A stretch of DNA of 64,000 nt from a bacterium UBP2_UBA5202 (GTDB lineage: Bacteria > Edwardsbacteria > AC1 > EtOH8): positions 1-64,000 of the forward strand of contig DHVS01000011.1 in assembly GCA_002412795.1 (NCBI GenBank). Direction: 5' to 3'. Positions 32,200 to 40,431 of this stretch are shown here, in pieces. Below the pieces are notes generated by a model, which saw nothing but the letters and a program-made list of their open reading frames with translations, ran no database searches and was not told the DNA's origin. The translations under genes and the position numbers were made by a program. Position 1 is the first letter of the stretch, and each line of letters opens with the position of its first letter.

Positions 32200-32472
32200 A
32201 TGGAAAAGAAGAAGATGGTGCCCAAGGTTGTCCAAAAAAGGGAAAGCTTGCCGGGCATTAGCCAGGATACCGCTGTAATCGTCAATAATATCGCTTCAGA
32301 ATACGATTATATCGCTAAATTGCTGGGGAAACCGGGGTCAGGCTGGACCTTGGAAAGACAGGCATTGAGACAAGCGGATGGCAAATCCTACGATTTAATT
32401 GATGTCGTTTTGAAGGATGGAACCCGCCGCCGGTATTGGTTTGACATCACGTCATTCTTTGGAAAAACCTAA
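32200..32472 (+). CDS. 90-aa hypothetical protein
   Basis: AAGGGG precedes the ATG. Basic N-terminus (MEKKKMVPKVVQKRES), then a helical middle and a C-terminal KSYDLIDVVLKDGTRRRYWFDITSFFGK, suggesting a beta-hairpin. Not recognised. It starts a probable operon with the zinc-ribbon protein 15 bases downstream. Confidence 0.6.
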   Translation: MEKKKMVPKVVQKRESLPGISQDTAVIVNNIASEYDYIAKLLGKPGSGWTLERQALRQADGKSYDLIDVVLKDGTRRRYWFDITSFFGKT

Positions 32473-32487
32473 AAGGAAGGAGCCCTC

Positions 32488-33147
32488 ATGTTATCCCCGT
32501 TGAAAGAGTTTAGATGCGACCATTGTACCGATACTATTAACGATCCAAGCCAGGGCTGGGTGGAGTGGCTGGATTTGGATGGTAAGTGCTCACAGTTTCG
32601 TATTGTGCACCGCAGAGAACATTCGCAGGCACTTAACGGATGTTGCGGGGCGGAGGGCAGAAAAGATTGGCCTTTTTATTTTATTGATGACGTTAGAGAA
32701 CTTTATGGGGAGTATTGGCTGGCTACGGCGGGGAAACATCTTACCGAAGGGGCTGTGCCTGGTGGTGAATACCCAGCCGTAGGGCACGAGAAATTAGGCA
32801 CCGAGAACATGAAATACTGGCGGGCATATCCCCTGGAGGATTACCTGGGTTTTAAGAGCATGGCCTTTTTGCGCCGAATATTGAAGTCTGGAGCCTATTG
32901 TCCAGGATCTCATACCAAGCCTGAAGGCCTTGATTTACAGGATTTGACACATTTTATATGCCGGTTGACCATACCCTACTACGAAGATATTCATTTACGG
33001 GTTTCACGGTTGGTATTTAGAGTTGGCTTATTACCTTTGTTGGTTAAAACGCTTGTTTGGGGCGATGAAGGCCGCGTAATTCGAATGCAACAAGTACCGG
33101 CAATTTTAAAAAGATTGTTCTGGAGGGAAGATGAAAAAGAAATCTAA
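32488..33147 (+). CDS. 219-aa protein with N-terminal zinc-ribbon-like motif
   Basis: AAGGAAGGAG precedes the ATG. The N-terminus has FRCDHCTDTI followed by WVEWLDLDG and FRIVHRREHSQALNGCCG, a CxxC ... HxxxH/CC layout suited to zinc binding. The remainder is unrecognised: an aromatic middle (YFIDDVRELYGEYWLA) and a C-terminal helical region ending KRLFWREDEKEI. No membrane segment is certain. It overlaps the next 53-aa gene by 17 bases and precedes a CHAT-like protease, so it may be the sensor part of that unit. That role is inference. Confidence 0.65.
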   Translation: MLSPLKEFRCDHCTDTINDPSQGWVEWLDLDGKCSQFRIVHRREHSQALNGCCGAEGRKDWPFYFIDDVRELYGEYWLATAGKHLTEGAVPGGEYPAVGHEKLGTENMKYWRAYPLEDYLGFKSMAFLRRILKSGAYCPGSHTKPEGLDLQDLTHFICRLTIPYYEDIHLRVSRLVFRVGLLPLLVKTLVWGDEGRVIRMQQVPAILKRLFWREDEKEI

Positions 33148-33292
33148 AGCTAAACCAAAATCTGCCTTCGACCGGGATTATGTGGTCAAAGGTCAGAAGG
33201 CGGTCTACCGGGGTAAAAGCTCAGATATTAATATGGACAAATTGCTGAAGGAAATGAAGAAACGAGGCCTGAAGAAACTGGAATTTAACTAA
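33131..33292 (+). CDS. 53-aa basic protein in the CHAT-like operon
   Basis: A short ORF overlapping the previous gene by 17 bases, with GGAGGGAAG before its ATG. Very basic N-terminus (MKKKSKAKPKSAFDRDY) and a short helix (MDKLLKEMKKRGLKKLEF). The gene order zinc-ribbon / this / CHAT-like protease and the overlap support it as real. It could be a substrate, inhibitor or activator of the protease; nothing in the sequence decides this. Confidence 0.6.
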   Translation: MKKKSKAKPKSAFDRDYVVKGQKAVYRGKSSDINMDKLLKEMKKRGLKKLEFN

Positions 33293-33312
33293 CTTTGATA
33301 GAAGGGCTATTA

Positions 33313-33942
33313 ATGGGCAAGATCAATTACCTGATCATAGACGAAACGGACCCGGCACACGAGTTTGAGTGCGAGGGTGATGTGATAGAAACATTTTTCT
33401 CCACCTCCAAAGCCTTTAACTTCAAGAAATGCAAGAAGCACATTCACTCTAAAACGGACTTGGAGGATTGGCTTAGGCGGGAGAAGACCCAGGCCTTCAA
33501 TATCGTTCATTTAGCCGCCCATGGCCGGTACCGCCCAAAGAGTGGTACTGAATTGGATTATTCCGCCATCTACCGTCAGCGGGGAAGGAGCGAAAAGGAG
33601 ATATTCCGGCCAGATACCATCGTTAGGGCTTGTCTGGAGGCCGACCTTTTGGTGTCTACCTGCTGTGAGACCTTCAACAACCATTTCCTGGGAGTGCTAA
33701 ATGGGTATGGCGGTGTGGCTAATTTTATCGCCCCGGCCGGGGATCCGTTCATTGGGGATACCATCGTTTTCTCGTTGATGCTTTACAATGGACTTATCCG
33801 GGAGGTGGGGTTCCTGCGGGGAAAGTTAAGCGATAAAGCCATCCGGGAAACGTTTAAGATCGCTCAGAAGGGCTATAAGGCCTACCAGGGCGAGGGTGAT
33901 TTTAAGCTGTACAATTGGAAGAAGGATGCGGTCCATAATTGA
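33313..33942 (+). CDS. CHAT/caspase-like cysteine protease
   Basis: A 209-residue protein with the CHAT-domain layout: NIVHLAAHGRY (catalytic His70) and DLLVSTCCETFNN (catalytic Cys117 or Cys118), then GVLNGYGGVANFIAPAGDPFIGDTIVFSLMLYNGLI, matching the strand-helix pattern after the Cys in CHAT proteins. No TPR is fused. The start at 33313 is chosen because GAAGGG precedes it; a TTG at 33295 is in the same frame. Follows the 53-aa gene by 20 bases. Probably the effector of the small operon. Confidence 0.75.
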   Translation: MGKINYLIIDETDPAHEFECEGDVIETFFSTSKAFNFKKCKKHIHSKTDLEDWLRREKTQAFNIVHLAAHGRYRPKSGTELDYSAIYRQRGRSEKEIFRPDTIVRACLEADLLVSTCCETFNNHFLGVLNGYGGVANFIAPAGDPFIGDTIVFSLMLYNGLIREVGFLRGKLSDKAIRETFKIAQKGYKAYQGEGDFKLYNWKKDAVHN

Positions 33943-33964
33943 ACAAGGATATATAGGAGTATAT

Positions 33965-34272
33965 ATGGGACACACCGGGATATTCAAATGCAACGTTTGC
34001 GGTCATAGCTTTAATGCCAGCGTTGGGGGAACCTTTTTAGTGAGCTGTTTCGTTGCGTGGTTTGCGACTAAACCAAGGCTATACCGTACGAGGATTCACC
34101 AATGTATTTGCATAAAATGATGGGGACGAAGCCACTTCCTTTGCCTACCCCAAAGGAAATAGGAGTTTGTTTGAAGTGCGGCGGGTAGTTAAATGAAGAT
34201 ATAGGACCCATGTGTCCCAAGTGCAAATCAAGATCGATAAAACGAGTAAAAGTGATTCTTTACTGCGATTAA
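33965..34272 (+). pseudogene. Decayed zinc-ribbon protein gene
   Basis: Starts as MGHTGIFKCNVCGHSFNASVGGTF, the beginning of a familiar double zinc-ribbon family. Continuity is then lost by a frameshift at about 34036-34042 (T-run). In the shifted frame the rest is readable (LFRCVVCD, stop, TKAIPYEDSPMYLHKMMGTK ... GVCLKCGG, stop, LNEDIGPMCPKCKSR), with a TAA at 34069 and a TAG at 34186 interrupting it. Both pairs of the second ribbon and the terminal CPKC survive, so decay is recent. The family is usually a complete protein of about 100-130 residues. Confidence 0.75.
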
Positions 34273-34291
34273 CCTTTTAATGGAGGACAAA

Positions 34292-35161
34292 ATGAAAAAG
34301 CCTGATTCGATCAAAGAAGTGGATGCTCAAATACGCCCGCTATACAAGCAGAAGAAATACCGGGCTATAATCCCCCTGTTGGAAAAATTGATGAAGCTGC
34401 AGCCCGCTAAATCTGAACACTATCACAACCGGGGTTACTGCTATCACGAGTTGGGGGATTACGTTCAGGCCGTTATAGACCTGGACCGTGCCATTGATCT
34501 TGACCCAAAGGACATCGACAACTACAAGACCCGGGCCGAGGTATATTTTGACATGGACAAACTGACCTTGGCCATTGCCGACTATTCAAAGGTGATCAAA
34601 GCGGAGCCTAAAAACTATAGGATGTTCAATAACCGGGGTATGGCTTATAATGCCTTGGGTGATTTTAAATCTGCTAAAAGAGATTTTCTTAATTCATTGC
34701 GGGTAAATCCGAAAAATGATACTGCATGGTCAAATTTAGGAATGGTTTATGCGGAAACTGGCAAGTGGAGAAAAGCCATGCGATGCCTTAATGAGGCTGT
34801 TAGTTTGGGTGGTAAGGAAAGAATAAATTATGTTAATCGGGGTTATTATTATCAGTGCCGGCATAACTTTAAGAAGGCTTTGGCTGATTATGATAAAGCG
34901 GTTGAAGTGGCTCCGCATGAATATGATGCATTGGGAAACAGGGCAACTTTACTAAGCGAAGCCGGACATTTGCAAGAGGCTCTTAGGGATGTAAATAAAG
35001 TATTAAGGCATTGTCCCGATAATAGTATTGCACATTGGCACCGGGCCGAGATTAGGTTAAAATTGGGGCAGTATAAAAAAGCCGACCATGATATTGAAAA
35101 GTGGTTTCAATTGAATGGTAAGGGGCTTTCAAACTGGAGGTTTGAAATACGAAACGAATGA
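34292..35161 (+). CDS. TPR protein
   Basis: A 289-residue protein of about seven consecutive 34-residue TPRs (for example EHYHNRGYCYHELGDYVQAVIDLDRAIDLDPKD and RMFNNRGMAYNALGDFKSAKRDFLNSLRVNPKN) from residue 20 to 275. No catalytic domain. The start at 34292 follows GGAGG by five bases; an ATG at 34280 lies upstream in frame. GC content drops in the second half. It is followed about 140 bases later, after a good promoter, by a phosphoesterase gene. A scaffold or sensor role is likely. Confidence 0.82.
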   Translation: MKKPDSIKEVDAQIRPLYKQKKYRAIIPLLEKLMKLQPAKSEHYHNRGYCYHELGDYVQAVIDLDRAIDLDPKDIDNYKTRAEVYFDMDKLTLAIADYSKVIKAEPKNYRMFNNRGMAYNALGDFKSAKRDFLNSLRVNPKNDTAWSNLGMVYAETGKWRKAMRCLNEAVSLGGKERINYVNRGYYYQCRHNFKKALADYDKAVEVAPHEYDALGNRATLLSEAGHLQEALRDVNKVLRHCPDNSIAHWHRAEIRLKLGQYKKADHDIEKWFQLNGKGLSNWRFEIRNE

Positions 35162-35191
35162 TTATACTTATTCCAGATCTAATGCTATTAT

Positions 35192-35220
35192 TTCTTGACA
35201 ATTCTATAGTAGGGTGATAA
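35192..35220 (+). promoter_or_regulatory. Sigma-70-like promoter for the phosphoesterase gene
   Basis: TTGACA followed by a 17-bp spacer and TAATAT, about 80 bases before the ATG at 35300. The spacer also contains TATAGT. Confidence 0.6.
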
Positions 35221-35299
35221 TATATATTTGTTATTGAGGGATAAATTTCTAATCACTTGTCTTTAATGGAGATAGAAAAATATATTAGTGGGGGGTATC

Positions 35300-36874
35300 A
35301 TGCCGAAATCAAAAAGGACTGTTGTTGTTGGAGATGTTCATGGACAATTTGAATCTCTAATTCTTATTCTAAATCATGCGGGATTGATTACTGAAAAAGG
35401 TGATTGGGCTGGAAGTGAAGATATATTTATTCAAATAGGTGACGTGATTGATAGGGGACCGGACTCGCTAGATTGCTATAATTATCTAAAACAAATTCAG
35501 AAACAAGCCCTAAAAAAGGGTGGGGCAGTAGTAAGATTATGCGGCAATCATGAGTTGAATTTATTGCAGGGGGACTATGGGGAAGCAAAAAAAGATATAA
35601 AAAATCCCGAGAAAGTTGCTGGAGCAATTAAGAAAGACGTTTTATCGGGAGATATAAAGGCTGCGCATACCGATGGTTGTTGGCTTTTCACTCATGCCGG
35701 ACTTCGTTCAGAAGTTCGCAAACTGTTGTTAAAAGAGATGGGCTCTAACGTAAAGGATGTTGATCTGGTGAAACTAGTCGGCTATATTAATGACCGTTTT
35801 GTCAGTTTGGTAAAAAAGGGCGAGCTGGAGGGTCATCCTTTGCTATGGGTCGATCCTAAACGCGGTGGCAATGATAAAGTAGGGGGTATTTTCTGGGGGG
35901 ATTGGAGCCTCATATCGCCATCTGTCCAGGCGAATGAAATACCGCAGGTGTTTGGCCATACCCCGACCGGTAACAAGGAAATAAATGTTTCATTATATTC
36001 GGGATTGATCAATATTGATACCGGGTTGTGCTTTGGCGGTAATCTTTCATTTTTAGAAATAACAGCTGATGGAGTATTATTCCGTCATATGATGAAAAAT
36101 AAGAAGTGGACCTCATCTAAAATAGAAACAGAAATAAACAGGACACAAAGCATAAAAATGGACTCAAGAAAACCCAATAGATCATTGATTCCCAGAAGAA
36201 AAACAAAGGGACCAGAATGGAGCTGGTCATTAGGTGAAGTGAATACCTCTAAAGATCATTTCAAACTTAAATACTTTTCTTCATCGGAAGATCAGAATGG
36301 GCATTTAGTGGCGCTTATAGGAAAACCAGTTGGTCAGAATTTTACTGTAAAAATACTTGAAGGGGAAAAAAGCTTAAAGAACAACAAGATGGTTAAGGCT
36401 GCATTAAAGGAGATAGATTATTATTTGATAAATAAGGGCGAAACTGATCCTTGGCGGTACGCAATATACCACTGCGGCACTTCGTCTAACCTCTATTCTG
36501 AAATACGTTGGATGTATTTTCCGACTGATAAAGACTTAAAAGGCATTAAAAATGTTCAACCGATTTACTATGTAGACGTTTCCAATAGCGACAACAAATT
36601 TGTGGGGAGGTTTGTGTTTGATCCCCTTTCAAAAGCTATAGTTCAGGAAGATGTTACAGACAAAAAGATTATGGATTATTTTCAACAAAGTGAGGCATGG
36701 ACACCCCAAGGCCCCGAGAGAGTTACCGCAACTCAAAATCCCATTAGGTGGCTTGAATTGTTGCATGTTGCAACCGGATCACAGGGGCCGTTTGTCAGCG
36801 ATATTAAGAAAAAAGTGATTAGCTATAACCGTAATTTGAGAACAGAAAATATTAGCGATAGAGAAGATGAATAA
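35300..36874 (+). CDS. PP2A/calcineurin-type metallophosphoesterase with extra C-terminal domain
   Basis: A 524-residue protein. Residues 1-270 form a calcineurin-like phosphoesterase of the serine/threonine-phosphatase or diadenosine-tetraphosphatase type: VVVGDVHG (about 11), IQIGDVIDRGPDS (about 45), LCGNHELN (about 82), FTHAGL (about 133), VFGHTPTGN (about 218). All metal ligands appear present. The last ~210 residues are an unrecognised alpha-beta domain (WSWSLGEVNTSKDHFKLKYF ... HCGTSSNLYSEIRWMYFPTD). The start at 35300 follows GGGGGG; a GTG at 35288 is in frame. Clearly more AT-rich than its neighbours, suggesting separate acquisition. Substrate unknown; phosphoproteins or nucleotide alarmones are possible. 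Confidence 0.82.
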   Translation: MPKSKRTVVVGDVHGQFESLILILNHAGLITEKGDWAGSEDIFIQIGDVIDRGPDSLDCYNYLKQIQKQALKKGGAVVRLCGNHELNLLQGDYGEAKKDIKNPEKVAGAIKKDVLSGDIKAAHTDGCWLFTHAGLRSEVRKLLLKEMGSNVKDVDLVKLVGYINDRFVSLVKKGELEGHPLLWVDPKRGGNDKVGGIFWGDWSLISPSVQANEIPQVFGHTPTGNKEINVSLYSGLINIDTGLCFGGNLSFLEITADGVLFRHMMKNKKWTSSKIETEINRTQSIKMDSRKPNRSLIPRRKTKGPEWSWSLGEVNTSKDHFKLKYFSSSEDQNGHLVALIGKPVGQNFTVKILEGEKSLKNNKMVKAALKEIDYYLINKGETDPWRYAIYHCGTSSNLYSEIRWMYFPTDKDLKGIKNVQPIYYVDVSNSDNKFVGRFVFDPLSKAIVQEDVTDKKIMDYFQQSEAWTPQGPERVTATQNPIRWLELLHVATGSQGPFVSDIKKKVISYNRNLRTENISDREDE

Positions 36875-36934
36875 GTTACAACCGACAAAGTATTTTTCGG
36901 CGGCAGTGTGTTCTTAAAACAACTCAATAGATAA

Positions 36935-36960
36935 AGCCGAGCATAACCGCCCGGCTTTTT
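36935..36960 (+). terminator. Rho-independent terminator
   Basis: AGCCGaGC ... CCCGGCT followed by five T, 60 bases after the phosphoesterase stop. Confidence 0.7.
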
Positions 36961-36981
36961 GTCTCTCCTCTGGGCTATAGT
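36959..36981 (+). promoter_or_regulatory. Promoter-like module (TTGTC-N12-TATAGT)
   Basis: Fifth occurrence in the element of TTGTC placed 12 nt before a -10-like hexamer, again starting in a terminator T-run. Confidence 0.45.
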
Positions 36982-37215
36982 CTATTGGAGAAAATCGGGG
37001 TGAGCCCGTGGAGGTTTGCGGTTGTTAGGGAATGACGGTTTTAACTCAACCCTTCGACTTAGAAACATTTCAATTATGTAGTACAAGATTGGGTTTTAAA
37101 AAGGCGGGCTGGTCTCAAGTTTTCACTTGTTTATTTACCTATTTTTGGTGTATTCTTAATAGTACGGCAAAATTAACAACCGGGATTAGCTTTAACGCAA
37201 TAATATTGAACCATT

Positions 37216-40200
37216 ATGTCATTAGATCTTACATTCATCACCAACGAATCCGGCAAAGACCTACGTGACCGTTTTAATGTCTTGCTAGGTAAGGATACAC
37301 GTTATTTCGATTGCCTCGTCGGTTATTTCTTCATCAGTGGGTTTTATAAACTATATCCTTCGCTCATCAAGACTGAAAAAATACGCATTCTCGTCGGTAT
37401 TAAAACCGATACTGATATTTACGAGTTGATTCAGACAGCGAAGGCTCAACAGGAATTTGTTCTTGAGTCACATGCATACGTCCGGCAGCAACTGCCCGCT
37501 GAAATCCTAAGTGAGTTTCAGAGATCTGGTGATAGCGTTGACATAGAGGATGGCGTTCGGAAATTTGTGGATTGGATTAAATCCGGTAAGCTGGAGGTCC
37601 GTGCCTATCCGTCAGAACGGGTTCATGCAAAGCTCTATATCATGACATTCCAGGAGGGTGACCGCGATAAAGGCCGCGTCATCACCGGATCGAGCAATTT
37701 CACTAAGGCAGGCTTGATAGACAATTTGGAATTCAATGTCGAGTTAAAGAACCGCTCCGATTATGACTTCGCCATCCAGAAGTTTAACGAGCTTTGGGCC
37801 AAGTCTGTTGACGTGACTGAGGATTACGTCACGACGATAGAAGTCAAATCACCATACGCCCAATTCACACCCTACGAACTATATTTAAAGTTCCTCTACG
37901 AGTACTTCCGTGGCGAACTCAATTTGCCCGACGAAATCGAGGATATGTATGTGCCCACGGGTTTCAAGAAACTGAAATACCAGGAAGAGGCCGTGTTGAA
38001 CGCACGGAAAGTGCTCGATGAATACGGCGGTGCGTTTCTGTCCGACGTGGTCGGTCTCGGTAAAACCTACATGTCTGCTTTGCTCGCCCAACACCTCAAC
38101 GAGCCTTGTCTCGTCATCGCCCCACCGCACCTGCTCGATGAGCACAATCCTGGATCGTGGCCGAATGTCTTCCGTGAATTTGGTGTCAGAGGCTTTTTGT
38201 GCGAATCCCTCGGCAAGCTAGATTCCCTGCGGGACCGCGACCTTCAGAAGTTCACAACCGTCTTCATTGACGAATCGCACCGCTTCCGCACCGAAGATAC
38301 ACAGAGCTATGAGATGCTCGCACAGATATGCCGTGGTAAGCGCGTCGTTTTGGTCTCGGCTACACCGTTAAACAACACACCGCAGGACATCCTGAGCCAG
38401 ATCAAACTGTTCCAGCCTGGCAAAAATAGTACTATTCCCAACGTCCGCAATCTTGAAGCCTTCTTCGGTTCGCTCCGGCGGCGGCTCGAAGGACTAGACC
38501 GCCAACGCGACCATGAGGTCTATTTCCGTACGGTACAGGAGAATGCCCGGCAGACCCGCGAGAAAATACTCAAGTTCTTGATGATCCGCCGTACCCGCAC
38601 CGAGATCGAGCGATACTACGGCGAAGACTTAAAGAAACAAGGACTGAAGTTCCCGGAGGTCGTCAATCCCGAACCGCTTTTCTATAAGTTCAACAAGGTC
38701 GAGGCCGAAGTCTTCGATGAGACGATCCGTTCGCTGACGCATGACTTTAAATATGCCCGCTATACTCCGTTGGCCTACTACAACGGGGAGCGCGATGAAC
38801 AGGATGTTCAGAGCCAGCGCAACCTCGCCAAGTTCATGAAAATCCTAACGGTTAAGCGGCTCGAAAGTAGTTTCACCGCGTTCCTGTCCACGCTTGGGCG
38901 CTTCATCCATACCTACGAGCGTGTCATCGCAGAGTTCCAGAAGGGCCACGTATTCATCAGCAAGAAACACATCGGAAAAATCTTTGAATTACTAGAATCG
39001 GACGATCAGGAGGGCATTGACCGGCTGTTAGAGGAAGACAAGGCCGAGAAACTGGCGGCTAAAGATTTTATGCCGACGTTTATCGCTGATCTAGAAAATG
39101 ATTTGAAGGCGCTGAAATCCATTCGCAACCAGTGGAATAAAGTTACCCGCGACCCCAAGTGGGAATCGTTCCGGGGCATCCTCAAGAAATCGCCCTATAT
39201 CAAGGACAGCAAGATCATTATTTTCAGCGAGTCAAAGGAAACCGCCGACTATCTCGCCGGTAAAATCCGCGACGAGGTCGAACCCAAAACCCTACTTTAT
39301 ACTGGCGAGTCGCTTCACAGCGTCCGCGAGGATGTTATCGCCAACTTTGATGCCAAGGCGTATCGGCCCAAGGACGATTACCGCATATTAGTCGCCACAG
39401 AAGTACTCGCCGAAGGCGTGAATCTCCACCGTTCCAACGTTGTCATCAACTATGATATTCCATGGAATCCCACCCGCCTCATCCAGCGCGTGGGTCGCGT
39501 CAACCGTGTGGACACGAAGTTCGACAAGATTCACACATACAACTTTTTCCCGACTGATGAGGGCAACGACCTCATCAAGCTCCGCGAAGCCGCCGAGGCG
39601 AAAATCCACGCTTTCATTCAAATGCTCGGTGCGGATGCCCGTCTGCTGACCGAGGGCGAGGAAATCGTCTCGCACGACTTGTTCGCCCGGTGGAATTCCA
39701 AAAAGACAATAACCGGCGAGGACGAGGCGGAGGAAACAGAACTCAAGTTTCTCACCGAAATCCGCGCTCTTCGGGACAAACAACCGGATTTGTTCGAACG
39801 CATCAAACGCCTACCCAAGAAAGCCCGCTCCACTCGCGTCTTGTTGGATGAACCGGCAGTCCAGAATCCCCCGGCGTTACTCACTTATTTCCGCCAAGGC
39901 AAGCTCGACAAATTCTTCCTCGGTACGTCCGGTAACCAACCTACCGTCGAACTGGACTTCATGACCGCCGCGAAAATCTTGAAGCCCACCGATCCCAAAG
40001 AACCTCGCCAATCCATCCCTCACGAGTTCTACGATTTGCTCGATAAGAACAAGGCTACCTTTGTCATCGCCACCACCGCCGATGCTGAACAAACTTCTGC
40101 CACCCATCGCGGTAGCCCGAATGACGCCTATATCTTAAAACGTCTTAAGGATAAAGCCGTCCGTCGCTGTCAGCAGTTCACCGAGGATGATGAGGAATTC

Positions 40201-40431
40201 GTCGTTAAAGTTATTCGACTCGTGGAAGATGGTTCGCTACCGAAAGCTACGGCCAAGAAGATCGCAGCCGCCTTGAAGAAGCCGGAAAATCTACCACCTC
40301 TCAAGGTCCTTGCCGTCCTGCGCCGTGACGTCAAGAACGAGTATTTCCAGACCAGCCCCGCAGCACACGCCAGCCAGTCGCTCACCCCTCGTGAAGTCAT
40401 TCTTTCATCATATCTTGTTAAACAGCCATGA
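37216..40431 (+). CDS. PLD-nuclease / SNF2-like helicase fusion
   Basis: A 1071-residue protein. The N-terminal phospholipase-D-like nuclease half has the HxK motif RVHAKLYIM (about 137) and GSSNFTKAGL (about 158). The superfamily 2 helicase follows: Walker A VVGLGKTYMSA (about 280), DEAH-type FIDESHRF (about 352), SATPLNN, and C-terminal lobe motifs VATEVLAEGVNLHRSNVVINYDIPWNPTRLIQRVGRVNR (about 730-760). Such helicases act with a methylase in restriction-like systems. ATG overlaps of the next gene (4 bases) support a two-gene unit. No ribosome-binding site is obvious. Codon use and GC differ from the neighbouring phosphoesterase. Confidence 0.87.
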   Translation: MSLDLTFITNESGKDLRDRFNVLLGKDTRYFDCLVGYFFISGFYKLYPSLIKTEKIRILVGIKTDTDIYELIQTAKAQQEFVLESHAYVRQQLPAEILSEFQRSGDSVDIEDGVRKFVDWIKSGKLEVRAYPSERVHAKLYIMTFQEGDRDKGRVITGSSNFTKAGLIDNLEFNVELKNRSDYDFAIQKFNELWAKSVDVTEDYVTTIEVKSPYAQFTPYELYLKFLYEYFRGELNLPDEIEDMYVPTGFKKLKYQEEAVLNARKVLDEYGGAFLSDVVGLGKTYMSALLAQHLNEPCLVIAPPHLLDEHNPGSWPNVFREFGVRGFLCESLGKLDSLRDRDLQKFTTVFIDESHRFRTEDTQSYEMLAQICRGKRVVLVSATPLNNTPQDILSQIKLFQPGKNSTIPNVRNLEAFFGSLRRRLEGLDRQRDHEVYFRTVQENARQTREKILKFLMIRRTRTEIERYYGEDLKKQGLKFPEVVNPEPLFYKFNKVEAEVFDETIRSLTHDFKYARYTPLAYYNGERDEQDVQSQRNLAKFMKILTVKRLESSFTAFLSTLGRFIHTYERVIAEFQKGHVFISKKHIGKIFELLESDDQEGIDRLLEEDKAEKLAAKDFMPTFIADLENDLKALKSIRNQWNKVTRDPKWESFRGILKKSPYIKDSKIIIFSESKETADYLAGKIRDEVEPKTLLYTGESLHSVREDVIANFDAKAYRPKDDYRILVATEVLAEGVNLHRSNVVINYDIPWNPTRLIQRVGRVNRVDTKFDKIHTYNFFPTDEGNDLIKLREAAEAKIHAFIQMLGADARLLTEGEEIVSHDLFARWNSKKTITGEDEAEETELKFLTEIRALRDKQPDLFERIKRLPKKARSTRVLLDEPAVQNPPALLTYFRQGKLDKFFLGTSGNQPTVELDFMTAAKILKPTDPKEPRQSIPHEFYDLLDKNKATFVIATTADAEQTSATHRGSPNDAYILKRLKDKAVRRCQQFTEDDEEFVVKVIRLVEDGSLPKATAKKIAAALKKPENLPPLKVLAVLRRDVKNEYFQTSPAAHASQSLTPREVILSSYLVKQP

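Larger units (their letters stand above)
36875..37215. other. Gene-poor 340-bp segment with terminator and promoter-like module
   Basis: The hairpin AGCCG ... CGGCT at 36935-36956 with five T, then TTGTCTCTCC-N7-TATAGT at 36959-36981. The remaining 230 bases are AT-rich with a possible 78-codon frame (37032-37268) that I do not accept. TAATAT at 37200-37205 is the only candidate -10 close to the next gene. Confidence 0.5.

Noticed and set aside
37032..37268. 78-codon frame upstream of the PLD-helicase
   Set aside because: Overlaps the helicase start by about 50 bases, has no convincing ribosome-binding site and its product has no recognisable features.
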